Part shown: positions 32,699-45,997 of the stretch, piece by piece
Position numbering within the stretch: position 1 is the first letter of the stretch
How the letters are laid out: each line of letters opens with the position of its first letter
From: Sporobolomyces roseus
Taxonomy: Eukaryota; Basidiomycota; Microbotryomycetes; Sporidiobolales; Sporidiobolaceae
Assembly (NCBI GenBank): GCA_016617785.1
Contig: JADILM010000003.1
Span: 1,240,001-1,304,000, forward strand
DNA length: 64,000 nt
Reading direction: 5' to 3'
Made by a program: the position numbers and the translations under genes
Notes under the pieces: generated by a model
The model's input: the letters and a program-made list of their open reading frames with translations, nothing else
The model's database searches: none
Told to the model about the DNA's origin: nothing

Positions 32699-35600
32699 AT
32701 GGCAGAGGTAACCAATGTAGAAGGTGGTGGTGATTGGGATCAATTCACAACTAGAGCGAGGCAGGATTTACTCAGTACAAAAGTTAACAAGCGATTAAAC
32801 ATCTTGAATAATGAATTGTTACCACTCGTAAAGAAACGTAAGCTCTAGCTGACCTCTCTGGGAGTGTAGTCTAAGCTAATTTGAATTGATTACAGCTTCC
32901 CTCGAACCATCAAAAGTGCAAGATGTAGTCAGATTACTCATTCCAACCTTACCCCGCTACACCGATTCACCTTCTCGCACCGCCGTACTCTCAGTCTTAT
33001 CCTCCCTCCTATCTCGAGATCCCGCACAATCATCGGAAGGTACTCAAATAACAAACGGGATGATTAAATGGTTGGACGGTGAAGTTTCGAAAGTTGAAAA
33101 GAGTGGGACAAACGCTACGAGGTTCAGTTTGTTGGGATGGGCGACTACGATCTATGCTTCAGTACCACCAGAACATCAACTCGAAGATGCTCAATGGTCA
33201 TCCCTGTCGACTTCGCTCTCGACGATCCTTTACGTCCTCCTCGATCCAGCATCGAAAGTCAAAACTTCAATGCGTAACTCGATTCTCGTTTCAGCAAGGA
33301 GGGCAATCAGGATTGTGAGTTCTCATTGACTCTATCAATCCTTCGTTTGATCGTATTGACAATCTCGGAGTTTGCAGCGACACAAATCGATCCCTCGATT
33401 AATCTCAACCTTGACTTCCGCCAAAGCCGACCCTACTTACCGACATGCTCCTCTGATCGGGATTTCTATGGATGTTGCGTTGCACCTGAAGGATTCAAAG
33501 GGAGAGATGGTCGCTGGCAAGCCTTACATCGAGGAATCAAAGGTGAGTTCGAGCAGTAGCTGGAGAAAAGAAACTTTGTTCTCATCGCGATTTCTTGACT
33601 CACAGGCAAAGGTACACGAGTACTACCTCAACAACATCGTCACTTCGAAGACTACTCCTCCGGCTCATGTTCTCGTAAGTTTCACTTCATCGATGTCTGC
33701 AAAAATGGCGACTGAGTTCATTTCGATTCTCAGGACGCTTTCTCCGGCTTCTTCCGCTCTACTCTCACCCTCGAAGAAGTCACTTCGATCTTTGTTCCAG
33801 CACTCGAAAAAGCAGTCAATCGCGTCTCTGAACCCGGACTAGCAGTTCTCAATTCATTCGTATCATCTCTCGACCCTTCGTTATCCGCAAACCCCGCTCT
33901 TCGCGCCAAACTCGCACCTTCGATCATCTCGCAAACGAAATCAGTTTTTGCCTCGACCCGTACATCCTCCGTTCAGCTCTTCACCGTCCTCTTCTCTTCC
34001 GGTGAAGAATCCGATCTCCTCCCCATCTCTGAACAAATCTGTACCCCACTCAAAACGGGCAAAACCTCTTCTCCCGATCATCGCACGACACTTTACACAC
34101 TCCTTTCGATCTTACCCGCTTCTCCCAAACTCTCGCTCGAGGTGACTTCGACCGCCTTGACCGCTCTACCGAAAGAAGCGAACGAACAAACTCTCTCTTC
34201 CATGTCCCACGCCCTCTCGACCCACGTCCCAGCAGTCTTACTTTCCAACACTCCTATCCCTTCTGCTCAAATCGCAACTCTCGTCAAAGGAATGGCAGAA
34301 ACGAAACCACCCCTCCGACGAATCCACAATCAAACGGTTGGAAACATCTTCTGGGCCTTGCCTTCACTCGCTACCGATTCTCAACCTATCACGGAAGCGA
34401 TGAAATCGTTTGCAGAAGGAGTTTTACCAGGATTCGAAGGAGCGCTTAAAACGATCACTGCCAACACTCTCAACTCCCCTGCAGGTCCTCTCGAAGGTTA
34501 CGTCGCAGTATCAATTTTGAAAGGGAGGTTACAGAATTATGGATCGAGTAAATTGGATAATGCGATCATGGCGAATCAGACGTTGCAAGGGTTGGGAATG
34601 ACGAATGGAGCGAAACCGAATTTCTTCTTGTTGGACAAGTTGTACAAGAAGATCTCGACCAAGGAGGAAGGTGTTTGGTTCGTTCATGCGTTGGAGAGCT
34701 TCTTTAAAGTGTACGAACAGAGAATCGTCAAGGATGAATCGGTTAGGTGAGCTTTTCTTCTCCTCGGTCTCGTTCATGCACGAGGATCGCTGACTGATCC
34801 ATCGTTCATTCCGCAGATCTTCGTTCGCGAACGCGCTCGTCTTCCTCGCTGTCGAAAGCTCTTCGCATGAAGTCAGGAAAGCAGTCATGTCGTTCATCGA
34901 TGAAGCGAACCAACACTCTCCGCAACTGCTTCACCTCGCTATGAGAGATGGTATCAGATCATGGCTCGTACAAGTACGTTCCTCTCTTCCTCACCCGATT
35001 CCCCTCTAGAAGACGGAATCGCTGATCACAAATGCTTATTCAGGGAGAAAAAGCCAAGACCCCTTCGAAACCTCTCGCAGACGACGCAGCCGAACCTGTC
35101 GACCACGCTTCCCGTCTCCGACCCCTCCTCATGGCTCTCGTATCATTCCCCGAATCGACTCCGAAAGAAACCGTCGAAGAACTCGTCTCTCAACTCTTGG
35201 TCGTCGCCCATCACCCGAGATTGTCCTCCGTCGAGGCTAGCTTCTGGATCGAGATGCTTCTGCACGCAAACGTGTCACCAGATCAGCTCATCGCGTCAAG
35301 ACTCGATGAATTGTTGGAATCGATTTGGGTTGATGCTTCTTTAACTCCTTCGGTCAGTCCACTTGATTTCGCTTTCATCCATTGACGTAGACAGCTGATG
35401 AGCGCGTATCGTTGTCGTGACAGAGCAAACCGTTTGCCGCTGCCGCTTATCACTCAGCGACGACTCTCGCTCTCGTTCGCCCGGATCAAGTCGTTCCTGC
35501 CATCTTTGCTCAAATCGAAGATGATCTTCTACCGGCTCATCTCGACTTCATCGGTGCTGAAGAGTTCGGTATTTGGGGAACTCCTGAAGGAACCGCTTTC

Positions 35601-38600
35601 GTCGATGGTCAGTCCAACCTCTTCATATCTCAAGGTACTCGAATCTGATCCTTGGCTTTTCAACAGTTCTCGCCGCTGCTAAACCTTCGTCGACTCCTAA
35701 AGGAAAGGCCAACTCGAAGGAACATCAAATAGCAATGTGGGAAGCTGAACTACGAGAATCACTCGCTCGCAAGAAACCCGTCGCCGCTCAACTCTCGAAA
35801 CAAGATCGACAAGCTTACGAGAAGCAACTCACGAAGGAGTCGGAAGTTCGCGCGCAAGTCTCGGCTGCACTCGGGAGGTTACGAAGAGGGTTCGAATTGT
35901 CGTTGTGTCTCGTCAACTCAAAGACGGAATTGATCACGGAATACCTCGCGAGAATGGTCAATCATGTCTTGACGGTCATTCAGATGCAACCTGCTACTCT
36001 AGTTGCTGAAGAAGCATTCGCTACCTACCTCGTGTGTTGCTCTCACTGATTCAAGCTTATCGAACTGGTTATGCTTACTTGATGAATCGACCGCACAGGC
36101 TCTCGCAAACGTTTGTTCCGAACGACTTGGTGTCTTCAAGGTCGCATTAGGAGTCGCTGTCCTCCGAGGAGTAGAAGCTCAAGTCGTACCCGACAACTTC
36201 CGAGCCGAATCCCTTCCTTCCCTCGTTTCTCGTGTTCTCTATCAACTTCGATACCTCGCTGAATCATCCGCTTTCGATGCCGGTACTTACGCATACGCCG
36301 CTCCTCTCGTCAGCAAGATCTTGAGGTCAGGAGGAATCGGACTCGAATCGTCAGAGCAAGAGGCTGCTCTAGAACAGCTCTCTCTCGCTTTGGATTTCCT
36401 CTCTTTCCATGCTCGACAATGTAAGCATTCGACTTTTCGCATCCTCGTCATTGATGCTGATCTCGCGAGCCCGAATAGGTTCCGATACCGCTTTCCCTCG
36501 ACTACTCATGATCGGAGATCTCTTCGCTACTCTCGTCGGATACCCTTCACTGAGTCGAACAGCCTCTGCAGCACTCGGTGATCTAGGAGAATCGATCAAG
36601 GACAACGCTTCGAACGCAGAGATCAACGCTTTACTCGACGGTGCTTTGACCGAAGAAGCTTTCGTTCGCCTTGCTGCTCTTCAGGCCCTTCAGGTGCGTG
36701 AAGCTGCTCTTTCAGTTCTCCTTCCTCGCGACTGACTGATAGGTAGCTTATCCCGCATAGCCTCTCGATCTCACCGAACAAGAATTCCCGGCGAACCTTT
36801 GGATCCTCGCTCACGACATCGACGAACGAAATCGTGAACTCGCTTTCACCGTCTGGGCGGAGAACGGATTGAACGTTCCTGAGAACTTCCTTCCTTCCCT
36901 CATTCCTCTTCTCAGTGAGTCGGAGAAATACCGAATGCATGCTTTTCGAACCGCACTCATCCGATCAATCACCTCTCTCACAGGTCACTCTTCGAACGCT
37001 GTTCGACAGTCGAACGCCGCTGCAATCGCTGAAGGAGTTGGGCATCACCCGGATCACGTCGCGGATGCTCTCATGCAGCTCATTGCCGAATACCAAGAAA
37101 AGGCAAAGGAGCTTCTCCCTCAATACGACAAATTCGGTATGCTCATCGAAGAGTCTCTCGACATCGAAGACCCTTGGAGAACACGAAAGGCACTCGCGAC
37201 CACTCTTCGTCTTCTTTCACCATTCTTCTCGCCTGTCGATGTCAAGACGTTCTTCGACTTGCTCATCACCGGTGAAGGACTCGGAGATAGGAGTCAATCT
37301 GTTCGATCAGAGATGCTCGAGGTGAGTCGAACTTGCACCTTGCTCGACTGTGGAATCTCGCTTATGAAAACTTCAATCTGCAGGCTGCAATGGCTGTTAT
37401 CGATCTTCACGGAAAGGAGAACCTTCAAGACCTCATTGTACTCTTCGAAGATTACCTCGGCAAACCCAGTACTGGAGATCAGGTTCACGATCACATCACG
37501 GAGGCTCTAGTCATTCTCTTCGGAAGTCTCGCTCGTCATCTCGACCCTGCCGACCCTCGAGTCAAGACTGTCATTGGACGACTCATCGAAGCTCTCAAGA
37601 CTCCTTCAGAAGTGGTTCAAGCTGCCGTCTGCGACTGTTTACCTCCTCTGATCAAGGTCATTCCAGACGACGTTCCGGATCTCGCCGATCAACTCCTCAA
37701 CGATTTGTTCGATGCACCCAAATATGCCGAACGAAGAGGAGCAGCTTACGGTCTCGCAGGAGTCGTTGCAGGTCGAGGTCTCTCGGCGATTCAAGAGTTT
37801 GGACTTATGGGACGATTCCAGGACAACGCAGAGGACAAGAAATCGATGCAAGCTCGTCAAGGTGCCGTCTTTGGTTACGAGATCCTCTCGACCGTTCTTG
37901 GACGACTCTTCGAACCTTACATCACCGAAATCCTTCCTCTCCTCCTCAACTGTTTCGGAGATTCTTCGACCGATGTTCGAGAAGCTACTCAGGATGCCGC
38001 AAAAGCGATCATGAGTAAATTGAGTGGTCACGCCGTCAAGCTCATCCTCCCTACTCTCCTCTCCGGTCTCGACGATAAGCAATGGCGAGCGAAGAAAGGA
38101 GCGATCGAACTCATGGGAGCAATGGCCTACCTTGCTCCTCGTCAACTCTCCGTCTCCCTTCCTACGATCCTTCCTCGATTGACAGAAGTCATCACCGATA
38201 CTCACAAGCAAGTTCGAGAGGCCGCCAACACTTCCCTCAAGCGATTCGGAGAGGTAAGCAGCACCTTCCCTTTTGCGAATCGAGTCTGTACGCTGACAAT
38301 GTTTCCGCTTTCTTTTATAGGTCGTCAGCAACCCCGAGATCAAGGATATGACTCCTGTTCTCCTCGAAGCTCTCGTCGATCCTGCTCGCAAGACTTCGAA
38401 AGCTCTCGACGCACTTCTCACGACAACTTTCGCTCATTTCATCGATGCTTCTTCCCTCGCTCTCGTAGGTTGCTTTTGACCTCAGCAAAACGCCATGGAT
38501 GTTCGCTGATCATGAACATCGCGTCCTACAGCTTATCCCTATCCTCGATCGTGGTCTTCGAGAACGTTCCGCCGACATCAAGCGAAAGTCTGCTGCCATC

Positions 38601-41600
38601 ATCGGTAACTTCGCGACTCTCACCGAAGCGAAGGATCTCGTCCCCTACCTCTCGCAACTTGTGCCGCTCGTCCGTGAGGTCCTCGTCGACCCTGTACCCG
38701 AAGCCCGAACAACAGCCGCCAAATCGCTCGGAGGACTCGTTGAACGTCTCGGAGAGGACAACTTCCCCGACCTCATCGATACTCTCATGGCTATGCTCAA
38801 GGTTCCCTCTAGTGGGGTCGATCAACAAGGAGCTGCTCAAGGTGTTTCCGAGATTCTCGCTGGTCTCGGAACGGATCGACTCGAAGACCTCTTACCCACC
38901 ATTCTCGCAAACACGAGCTCTCCTCGTACCTACGTCCGGGAGGGTCACATCTCCCTCCTCGTCTTCCTTCCCGTCACTTTCGGAGATCGATTCTCGCCTT
39001 ACCTTGGTCGAATCATTCAACCCGTTCTCAGTGGTTTGGCGGACGATTCCGACTTTGTTCGCGAAGCTTCGATGCGCGCTGGTCGAATGATTGTCGCAAA
39101 CCACAGCTCGAAGGCTATCGAACTCTTGCTCCCCGAACTCGAACGAGGATTGTTCGACGAGGCTTGGCGGATCCGTCAATCGTAAGTCTCTGATCTCTTT
39201 CCATTTCTTAGACTCAATTGCTGACGACAACCGCTCTCTTACAGTTCCGTTACTCTTATCGGAGACCTCTTGTTCCGTATCTCCGGTATCAGCGGCAAGA
39301 TCAGCGAAGATGAAGACGAGGCAGAGGAAGAAGAAAAGGAGGACATCGCTCCCGGAATGGACGCAGCGAAGAAGGCACTCATCGAAGGACTCGGCAAAGA
39401 ACGAAGAGACCGTGTTCTCGCCGCTATCTACATCGTTCGTCAAGATGCTGTCGGTGTCGTTCGTCACGCCGCTGTGGGTGTTTGGAAGGCTCTCGTCTCG
39501 AATACTCCTCGAACTGCTCGCGAGATCTTGCCTGTTCTCAGTAAGCTGCTCCACCTCTCTCGCGACTCTCTTGCCTTGGCTCACTCTGCTTCTTCATACA
39601 GTGCAAACCCTCGTTCGCATCCTCGCCAGTCCAGGATTGGATCAACGAGAGGTAAAGTTTCACTGTTTCCGATCTCGCCTCTTAAACAAAGCTCACCATT
39701 TTGCTGAATTCGCTAGACCGCCGCTCGTTGCCTTGCCGATACTTGTCGACGACTTGGAGAAGCCGTTCTCGGAGAAGTCATCGCCAATCTCGCAAGAGCT
39801 ATGGATTCACCAGATCGTCGTCAACGAGAGGGAGTCTGTCTCGCCATCACCGAACTCATGGCCAACTCTTCGAAATCATCACTCGAGGCTCACGAAGGAG
39901 CAGTCATCGCTGCTGTTCGATCAGCACTTGTCGACAGCGATCCTCACGTTCGTTCAGCTGCCGCACAAGCTTTCGATATCGCTCAACAAGTTATCGGACC
40001 TCGTTCAATCGACGAAACCATCCCTACCCTTCTCGATGCTCTTCAAACACCTGGGGACAAGGCCGACGCTGCTCTCGAGGCACTTCGCGAGGTACGTGGA
40101 ACGGAAATATAACGAGTCGATTTGTTCACTGACTCATTCTTTGTCCGCTTCCGATTACAGGTCATGCAAGTTCGCTCCGAAAAGATCTTCCCTGTCCTTA
40201 TTCCTCGACTTATCGCCAAACCTATCACCGCCTTCAACGCTCGTGCACTTGCTGCCCTCGTTCGAGTCGCTGGAGCAGCTCTCGGTCGACGCCTCACTCA
40301 CATCGTCGATGCCCTTCAGAACGCTCTCGAAATGGAGGAAGACGAAGACACTCTCGGAGATCTCAACGAAGCACTTACCGCCGTACTTGCCTCGGTCGAC
40401 GATCACGAGTCCGGACTCGGCAGTCTCCAGATGCACATGCTCAGCTTGTGCAAGCACGAGTCGCCCGCGAAGCGTATCACTGGATGCAGTCTCTTCACTC
40501 GATTCTGTCAAGCAACCGAAGCCGATTTCTCAGATTACACTGTCGATTTCATCCGACAACTCGTCTCTCTATTCGACGACCGAACACCCGACGTCGTTTC
40601 AGCTGCGTGGTCTGCCCTCGACGCGCTCGTCAAGAAGATCGACAAGGAGGATATGGAACCGCTCGTCGTTCCTCTTCGCCGAACAATCGAGAGCACAGGT
40701 ACTCCTGGAGTTCCCGTTGATGGTTTCTCCCGACCAAACGGACTCAAACCCATTCTTCGTAAGTTTCCTCTTCTCTCATTCTTCTCTCCCGCAGTGTTTG
40801 AAACTGACGTCTTTCCTTCTTCTTCACAGCCATCCTCTTGCAAGGTCTTCTCGCTGGTACTGCCGAACAACGAGAGCAAGCCGCTTATGGTCTCGGAGAT
40901 CTCGTTGAGCGAAGTTCTCCCGAATCATTCAAAGCTTACTGCATTCAAACGGTCGGTCCCCTCAGTAAGCTCTCACTCTCTGCTGCATCTTCTGCGTTAC
41001 CTCCAACTCACCTTCGACGACTGTTCCTTGCTCAGTTCGTGTCATCGGAGATCGATTCCCTGCTCCCGTCAAATCCGCCATCTTATCCACTCTCACCATC
41101 CTCCTCACCCGCGTTCCTCAATTCGTCAAACCCTTCTTCCCTCAACTCCAGCGAACCTTTGTCAAATGTCTCGTCGACCCAACTTCGCTTTCGGTACGAA
41201 ATCGAGGTGCGACCGCTCTCGGTGCTCTCATGGTTCATCAAGCTCGTGTCGATCCCCTCGTTACCGAGCTCGTCAACCTCGCGAGTACTGAAGAAGGAGA
41301 AGTGCGCGATTCAGTCTGCAACGGTCTCTCGAAGGTCGTCTACTCGGGAGGCAAGAACCTATCCGAATCGAGCGTATCTTCCATCGTCGACCTCATCTCG
41401 GAGGCGTTCGCCGAAACACCAAAGGAATCGTACGCGAATGCGATCGCGAGAACGACCGCTTCCCTCGCTTACCACGATTCCGAATCCCTTTCCTTCATCC
41501 TCACCTCCTTCATCCTCTCTGCCCAACTCCCACCGACTCAACTATCGACCATCACGACTCGAGAACTGATCGACACTGCACCACAAGTGTTGTACGACCT

Positions 41601-41748
41601 CGATAAGGATGCCACAGTTGATCTCGTTCTGAAATTATCGGCTGGAGGAGGAAATCCAGCGTTAGCTCGACCGGCGAGGGATACGAAGGAATTGATGAAG
41701 GAGCGAGAGCCATGGAGGGACGATGATGCAGTAATGAGTAGGTTGTAG
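32699..41748 (+). CDS. GCN1: Gcn1 translational activator (HEAT-repeat giant)
   Basis: Binds ribosomes and Gcn20/Gcn2 so that Gcn2 senses uncharged tRNA and phosphorylates eIF2-alpha. Start MAEVTNVEGGGDWDQFTTRA followed by RLNILNNELLPLVKK. HEAT repeats fill the protein. Strong Gcn1 blocks: AERRGAAYGLAGVVAGRGLS, DKKSMQARQGAVFGYEILST, the eEF3-like region DDKQWRAKKGAIELMGAMAY, VVSNPEIKDMTPVLLEALVD, DRGLRERSADIKRKSAAIIG, VDPVPEARTTAAKSLGGLVE, SGVDQQGAAQGVSEILAGLG, YVREGHISLLVFLPVTFGDR, then VVRHAAVGVWKALVSNTPRT in the Gcn2-binding part (about 39450) and DNLNEALTAVLAS-like repeats to the C-terminal end ERE-PWRDDDAVMSRL. About 25 short introns are needed; several exon ends (for example 33318, 34750, 35352, 36693, 38250, 38463, 39183, 40091, 40760) carry good GT donors. 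Exact exon edges are not all checked. The frame is open 54 codons upstream of this ATG. Confidence 0.95.
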
Positions 41749-41938
41749 TAGTCGTTTTAGTCCAGTCAGCAGTAGTACTCCAAAATCAGCAAGACTCTTC
41801 TTGTATAGAATGCAAATATCTAGTATCCAAGCACACTGTTTCTCTCTTTCACAACTAGGCGAGCGAGAACCCTTTGAAACACAAGACGATGCAAACAAAT
41901 GACTACTGAAGATAACAATAAACCTTGCGTAGACTATT

Positions 41939-43705
41939 TCAGAACTCCTCAAAATCACCCCATCCATCATCGTCCTTCTTCTTTGCAGGTTCTTCCTTTG
42001 CCTTTGCAGCTTCTCGTGCAGCTCTAGCCGCTGCAGCCTTCGGAGCGAAAGAGTTCCAATCTCCTTCGACTTGAGGTAGTGGTGCTGGGGGAGGAGTGAC
42101 AGTTCGTTTAGTAGTGGGCATCGATTCAAATCCATCTTCGTCCCTGAACCCTCCCCCATTCGTTCCACTCTGCCAATTAGGAGTTCCACTTCCCGAACTA
42201 CTGCCGCCTCGACTCAACCCTGCTCCTCCTGCTCCTCCTAGATGATCATCGAAGAAATCTCCATCTCCAGTTTGTAGTGAAATATCTCCTCTCGGCGCAT
42301 GTTCCTCTCCTACCCTCCCGTACCCTTCTCCAGCGCCTCTGCCAGAAGCTCGATCAATGTAATGAGCTCCCAAATCTCCGACATCGACTCCCAAATCGCG
42401 CTTGAGGAATTGAGAACCGGATTCGAGACCCGTCGAGAGGACTTGTCCGGATGTACGAGCGACTGTCGAAAGGGAGGATTGAGCGGTAGAGAGGAACGAG
42501 GAGAATTGGGATTGGAGGGCTGGGTCGTGTGCTCGTTCAAGTCCTGGTTGTATCACGGAGCTGGAGAGAATAGGAGAGAGGAGAAGAGGGTGATGGTAAG
42601 AGTAAATGGCCAAGAAGGAGAAGTAGAAAGGAAAGAAAGAGTAGAGAAAATCAGCTCGATGAGTAGAAAAGGGATAAGCGAGATCTCGACTCACTCGTTG
42701 ACAGTTTTACCGACTGCACCTAACGCAGCACCTAGGAAACCCCAACCTTTACCAAGTGCACCAACTGGATCATCCCTCAAATCATCGAACCTAGGTAAAT
42801 TCCTCGAAGTCAACCCATTCCCAACTCCTCCATTACCGCCTCCTCCACCACCCTGAGGTTGAGATCCAAACCCAGCATATTTACCCCCTTGAGAAGGAGG
42901 GAGATCTGTCGAGCGTTGTGCGTTCGTCGAACCCATTCTTGCGAAATAATTCTCGTTCTTGTCTTTTTGAGTGACGGGGGGAGTCGAGGATGAGGAGGGC
43001 GAATTGTAGGAAGGAGAAGGGGAGGATGTACGAGATGAAGTTGCGCGAGGTGCTCGCAGAGTCGAAGAGGAGGAAGAAGTAGAGGAAGTAGAAGGAGCAG
43101 GAGTGTCGGAAGGGATCCAAGGTCGTCCTTCTGCATCTGCCAATAGCTACCAACGGGGTCCCACTATCAGTGAGTGTCGACAGAGGGAAGAGAGAGAGAG
43201 AGCATTACTCACCTTGTCACGGTACATAGCAGCAGTATGAGTATTATACTTTTCTACCAAATTATCACACTTCCATTTCTCCCCTTGGCCTTCAAAGAAT
43301 TCCCTACATTTCTGATTCCCACCTTTCAGCATTCTCTCCATTTGTGGTTTGGTCCATTTGTCCATGGTGAGAGAGCGAACGAAAGAGAGGTGGACTCCGA
43401 GAGAACGATGAGTTCCTGAACAGGTCAAACAGAGGGTCGTACCGTAGGACAAGGAACACCATTGTGGGGAAGGAAGTCGACATTCTGAACAATGCTTGTT
43501 CTCTCCTCTGGGAAGAGGTTAGAGAGAGTCAGTTCAAAAGAAAGGGAGCGAGAATGTGGAGAGAGAGGGATTACTCACTCTTTCATCCACTGTGAGCCCA
43601 GAGGAGCAAAACTACTGATCAGTGAGAGTTCTGCATGACTGGTAGTGAGCTAATCTCGGGACTCACGTCAAGGAGGACTGATTTGGTGTCGTATTCAGCT
43701 GCCAT
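41939..43705 (-). CDS. GCS1: ARF GTPase-activating protein (ArfGAP1/Gcs1 type)
   Basis: Stimulates GTP hydrolysis on Arf1 in COPI vesicle cycling at the Golgi. Zinc finger CxxC-x16-CxxC: KHCSECRLPSPQW, then GTTLCLTCSGTHRSLGVHLS with the arginine finger R in GTHRSLG; then FVRSLTMDKWTKPQMERMLK and GNQKCREFFEGQG, EKYNTHTAAMYRDK. After introns, ADAEGRPWIPSD leads to a Ser-rich linker and an ALPS-like stretch with Gly/Ser (GALGKGWGFLGAALGAVGKT; SSFLSTAQSSLSTVART) that would sense curved membranes. The end is KKKDDDGWGDFEEF, a Trp-acidic COPI-binding motif. The first exon MAAEYDTKSVLLD and the second small exon (FCSSGLTVDER) are joined by introns whose acceptors lie after extra AGs, so the first 25 residues are less certain. 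Confidence 0.92.
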
Positions 43706-44060
43706 CACTTGTAACCGATTCGAACGAGCGTGGCTGGATGAGGTTTATTGCTAGAGACTACTGAGTGATAGAGTTTCCGATCAGAAGTAAGAGCGCTTGA
43801 AAGGAGGCGGGTGGATGAGAACGAGTTGAGTGAAAGAGAGCACCCGACTTGCTCAACTTGAACTTTTCGCAATCCCACACAATTCCATGCCAACTCCTCG
43901 AGGAATACAAGCGGAACCGTAGCTCTTCGTAGCTCGAGAAGGGAGGCTCGCAATCTGTCACTCGTTTTCGCAAAGTTTTCCACAGATAGTTGCGCGATTC
44001 AAAGTTTCGCTTTTCCACCTGAATACCACAGTGCTTGGTCCCATCTCTATGGATCTACAT
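43706..44060. other. Spacer between ArfGAP and mS23 genes
   Basis: 355 bp, promoter of the ArfGAP gene and 3' UTR of the mS23 gene (both minus). Two overlapping minus-strand open frames (43705-44018) show no family features. Confidence 0.4.
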
Positions 44061-45117
44061 CTATTGACTCCCTACCAACGCTCCATCCTCCCTCCTGACT
44101 GCGCCCTCGGTCGCACCTCCCCTCTTCTCAAACCCTTTCAAGTACTCGACTCCACCCGTAAAGATCGCTTCCCCTCCCGCTGCGCCTCCTCCCAACTGAG
44201 CCGGTCTACTCTCACTCGGACTCCAAACACCACCACCTCCTCCTCCCTGATTACTTCCCACCGTCGTACTCTGTTGTCTAACCGCCCCAGGTCCCCCACT
44301 CACCGCAAACGAGTCTTGAATTTCTTTAGCGTTGATCCATTGATCCAACACTTTCTCTTCGACCAAAACTGATTTCTCAATCTCACCAAAGAAGGTTGCA
44401 CCGTGAGATTCGGATTCGAGTCGGGCGGATAAGGTAGAGGTTTCATGTTCTGATCGGAGGGTGCGGTAGGAAGTAATACCGTGCGTGTAGGCTTGCGAGT
44501 AAGGGAGAGAATGAGAGGTCGTTAGGTTGTGAATGAAATCGATGCAACTGGTAGTAAGAACGAGCGAGTGTGAGTGAGAAGTGAAACGGAGGCAGGAGAA
44601 GGGGAGTAAAGACTTACTCTTCAGGTGAAGGGTTGAGTGTACGTTGTCTCAATTCAGTCCATTCTTTCCCATGAGGTCCACTAGCTTCCTTCACTTTGTC
44701 CGCCTCGACGAGATTGATGGGTCTGTAAGCCTCGAACGGATGATCCTGATAAAACCTCGATCTGATCTTGTCTTGTGGGAACACGATAGCTTCAGGTCTC
44801 GAATAACGAGTGTTTTGTTTCCTGGGAGGTTTCCTTCGAGTTCCTAGAGTTGGAGGAGTCGAAGAAGAAGAAGAAGGAGTCGATCGAATTCCTTCGTTCA
44901 AGAGTTGGGAAGAAGTGGGAGAGGATGAGAGACGGTTGGGAGAGTTGTAAGGGAGGTCTGATTGATCTCTGGTAGGGAATGATCGGATTAGAGAGGGTGG
45001 AGGAGGGTTGGCAGCGAGTGGATAGAAAGATGGAGGAGGTGATTTTAATAACGCTCGAGACTTGAGGAATCGATTCAAAGTGGATGGGATAGCTTTCGCT
45101 GACTTCCTAGAATTCAT
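44061..45117 (-). CDS. RSM25: Mitochondrial small-subunit ribosomal protein mS23 (Rsm25)
   Basis: Start MNSRKSAKAIPSTLNRFLKS, a basic N-terminus suited to mitochondrial import. Family features: a motif near residue 120 reading AIVFPQDKIRSRFYQDHPFE then AYRPINLVEADK, and HGKEWTELRQRTLNPSPEE before an intron (about 44618-44550). The second exon has CIDFIHNLTTSHSLPYSQAY, TLSARLESESHGATFFGEIE and KVLDQWINAKEIQDSFA, matching the end of the Rsm25 domain, followed by a Gly-rich tail. Fungal mS23 proteins have this FYxxHPxE pattern and a conserved TxFGxxE segment. The long linker with SSSSTPPTLGTRRKPPRK is unusual but lies in an insertion-prone region. Confidence 0.8.
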
Positions 45118-45261
45118 TCTGGTAATATTTTGGAAGTTGAAGTGATTGGTCGAGATGAGAGAGTTGGACTCCTTAGCGAAGTTGGCTCTTTACTCTCCAC
45201 CTCACTCTAAACTACTCGAACGCGCTCTCGTTCACTTCAAGAGGTACTCGATACTACTAGA

Positions 45262-45997
45262 ATGAGATCGACAAGCTGCCTACTGGTGTTGACAACATTA
45301 TTCTCCATCTCACTCGTCGCAAGATGCCACACTATCGACTTGCAAGCGGGAACTAAAGAATGCTTCTTCGAGGACTTGCATTCAGAAGACAAAGTACGAC
45401 CCTCCTTCATACTGTCTTGTTCTATCTTAGCTAACCACGTCAACTCTCCTCTCCACCAGATGACAGTAACGTATCAAGTAGCGGGAGGAGGTCACTTGGA
45501 TATCGATTTCACCATGACTGGTCCACCCAACGACAGAGTAATGAACTCGCAACACAAGAAAGATACCGGAACTTATTCCTTCACGGCAGAAGCCGATGGG
45601 AGGTACAATTATTGTTTCTCGAATGAAATGTCAACCGTCACGGGAAAGACGGTTAGCTTCAACGTCCATGGTGTCATGTATGTCGAGGACGATGGCCATA
45701 CCGCTCCTATCGAGAAGGAGATCAGGGCATTGAGCGCGGCGCTCGAGGACGTAAAAGATGAACAAGAGTACATCGTAGTGAGGGAAAGGTTACATCGTGA
45801 TAGTGAGCAATGGCTCCTTCCTTCTATCCACTACCGACAAGGTGACTGATAGCATGAGGGAGATTGTCGCAGCTGCGGAATCAACGAATGATCGAGTGAA
45901 ATACTGGTCAATCGTTCAAACAATCATGTTGGCTGCAGTTTGCGGTTGGCAAATCTTCTACCTCAAGCGCTTCTTCGAGGTCAAGCGAGTTGTATAG
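45262..45997 (+). CDS. EMP24: p24-family ER-Golgi cargo receptor (Emp24 type)
   Basis: Type I membrane protein of COPII/COPI vesicles. Signal peptide MRSTSCLLVLTTLFSISLVA. GOLD domain: TIDLQAGTKECFFEDLHSED, joined over an intron (45394-45459) to MTVTYQVAGGGHLDIDFTMT, GPPNDRVMNSQHKKDTGTYS, AEADGRYNYCFSNEMSTVTG. The two Cys residues of the domain are present. The luminal coil reads EIRALSAALEDVKDEQEYIV then RERLHRD, and an intron with donor at 45801 and acceptor GTCGCAG at 45867 restores the strictly conserved HRDTAESTND. Transmembrane segment YWSIVQTIMLAAVCGWQIFY, tail LKRFFEVKRVV with the FF export signal. Full length. Confidence 0.95.

Noticed and set aside
32450..32720. MWIHPGAETTHSE... alternative spliced frame upstream of GCN1
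   Set aside because: A GTGAGA...ACTAG intron can produce it, but it is out of the GCN1 frame and its composition is not protein-like.
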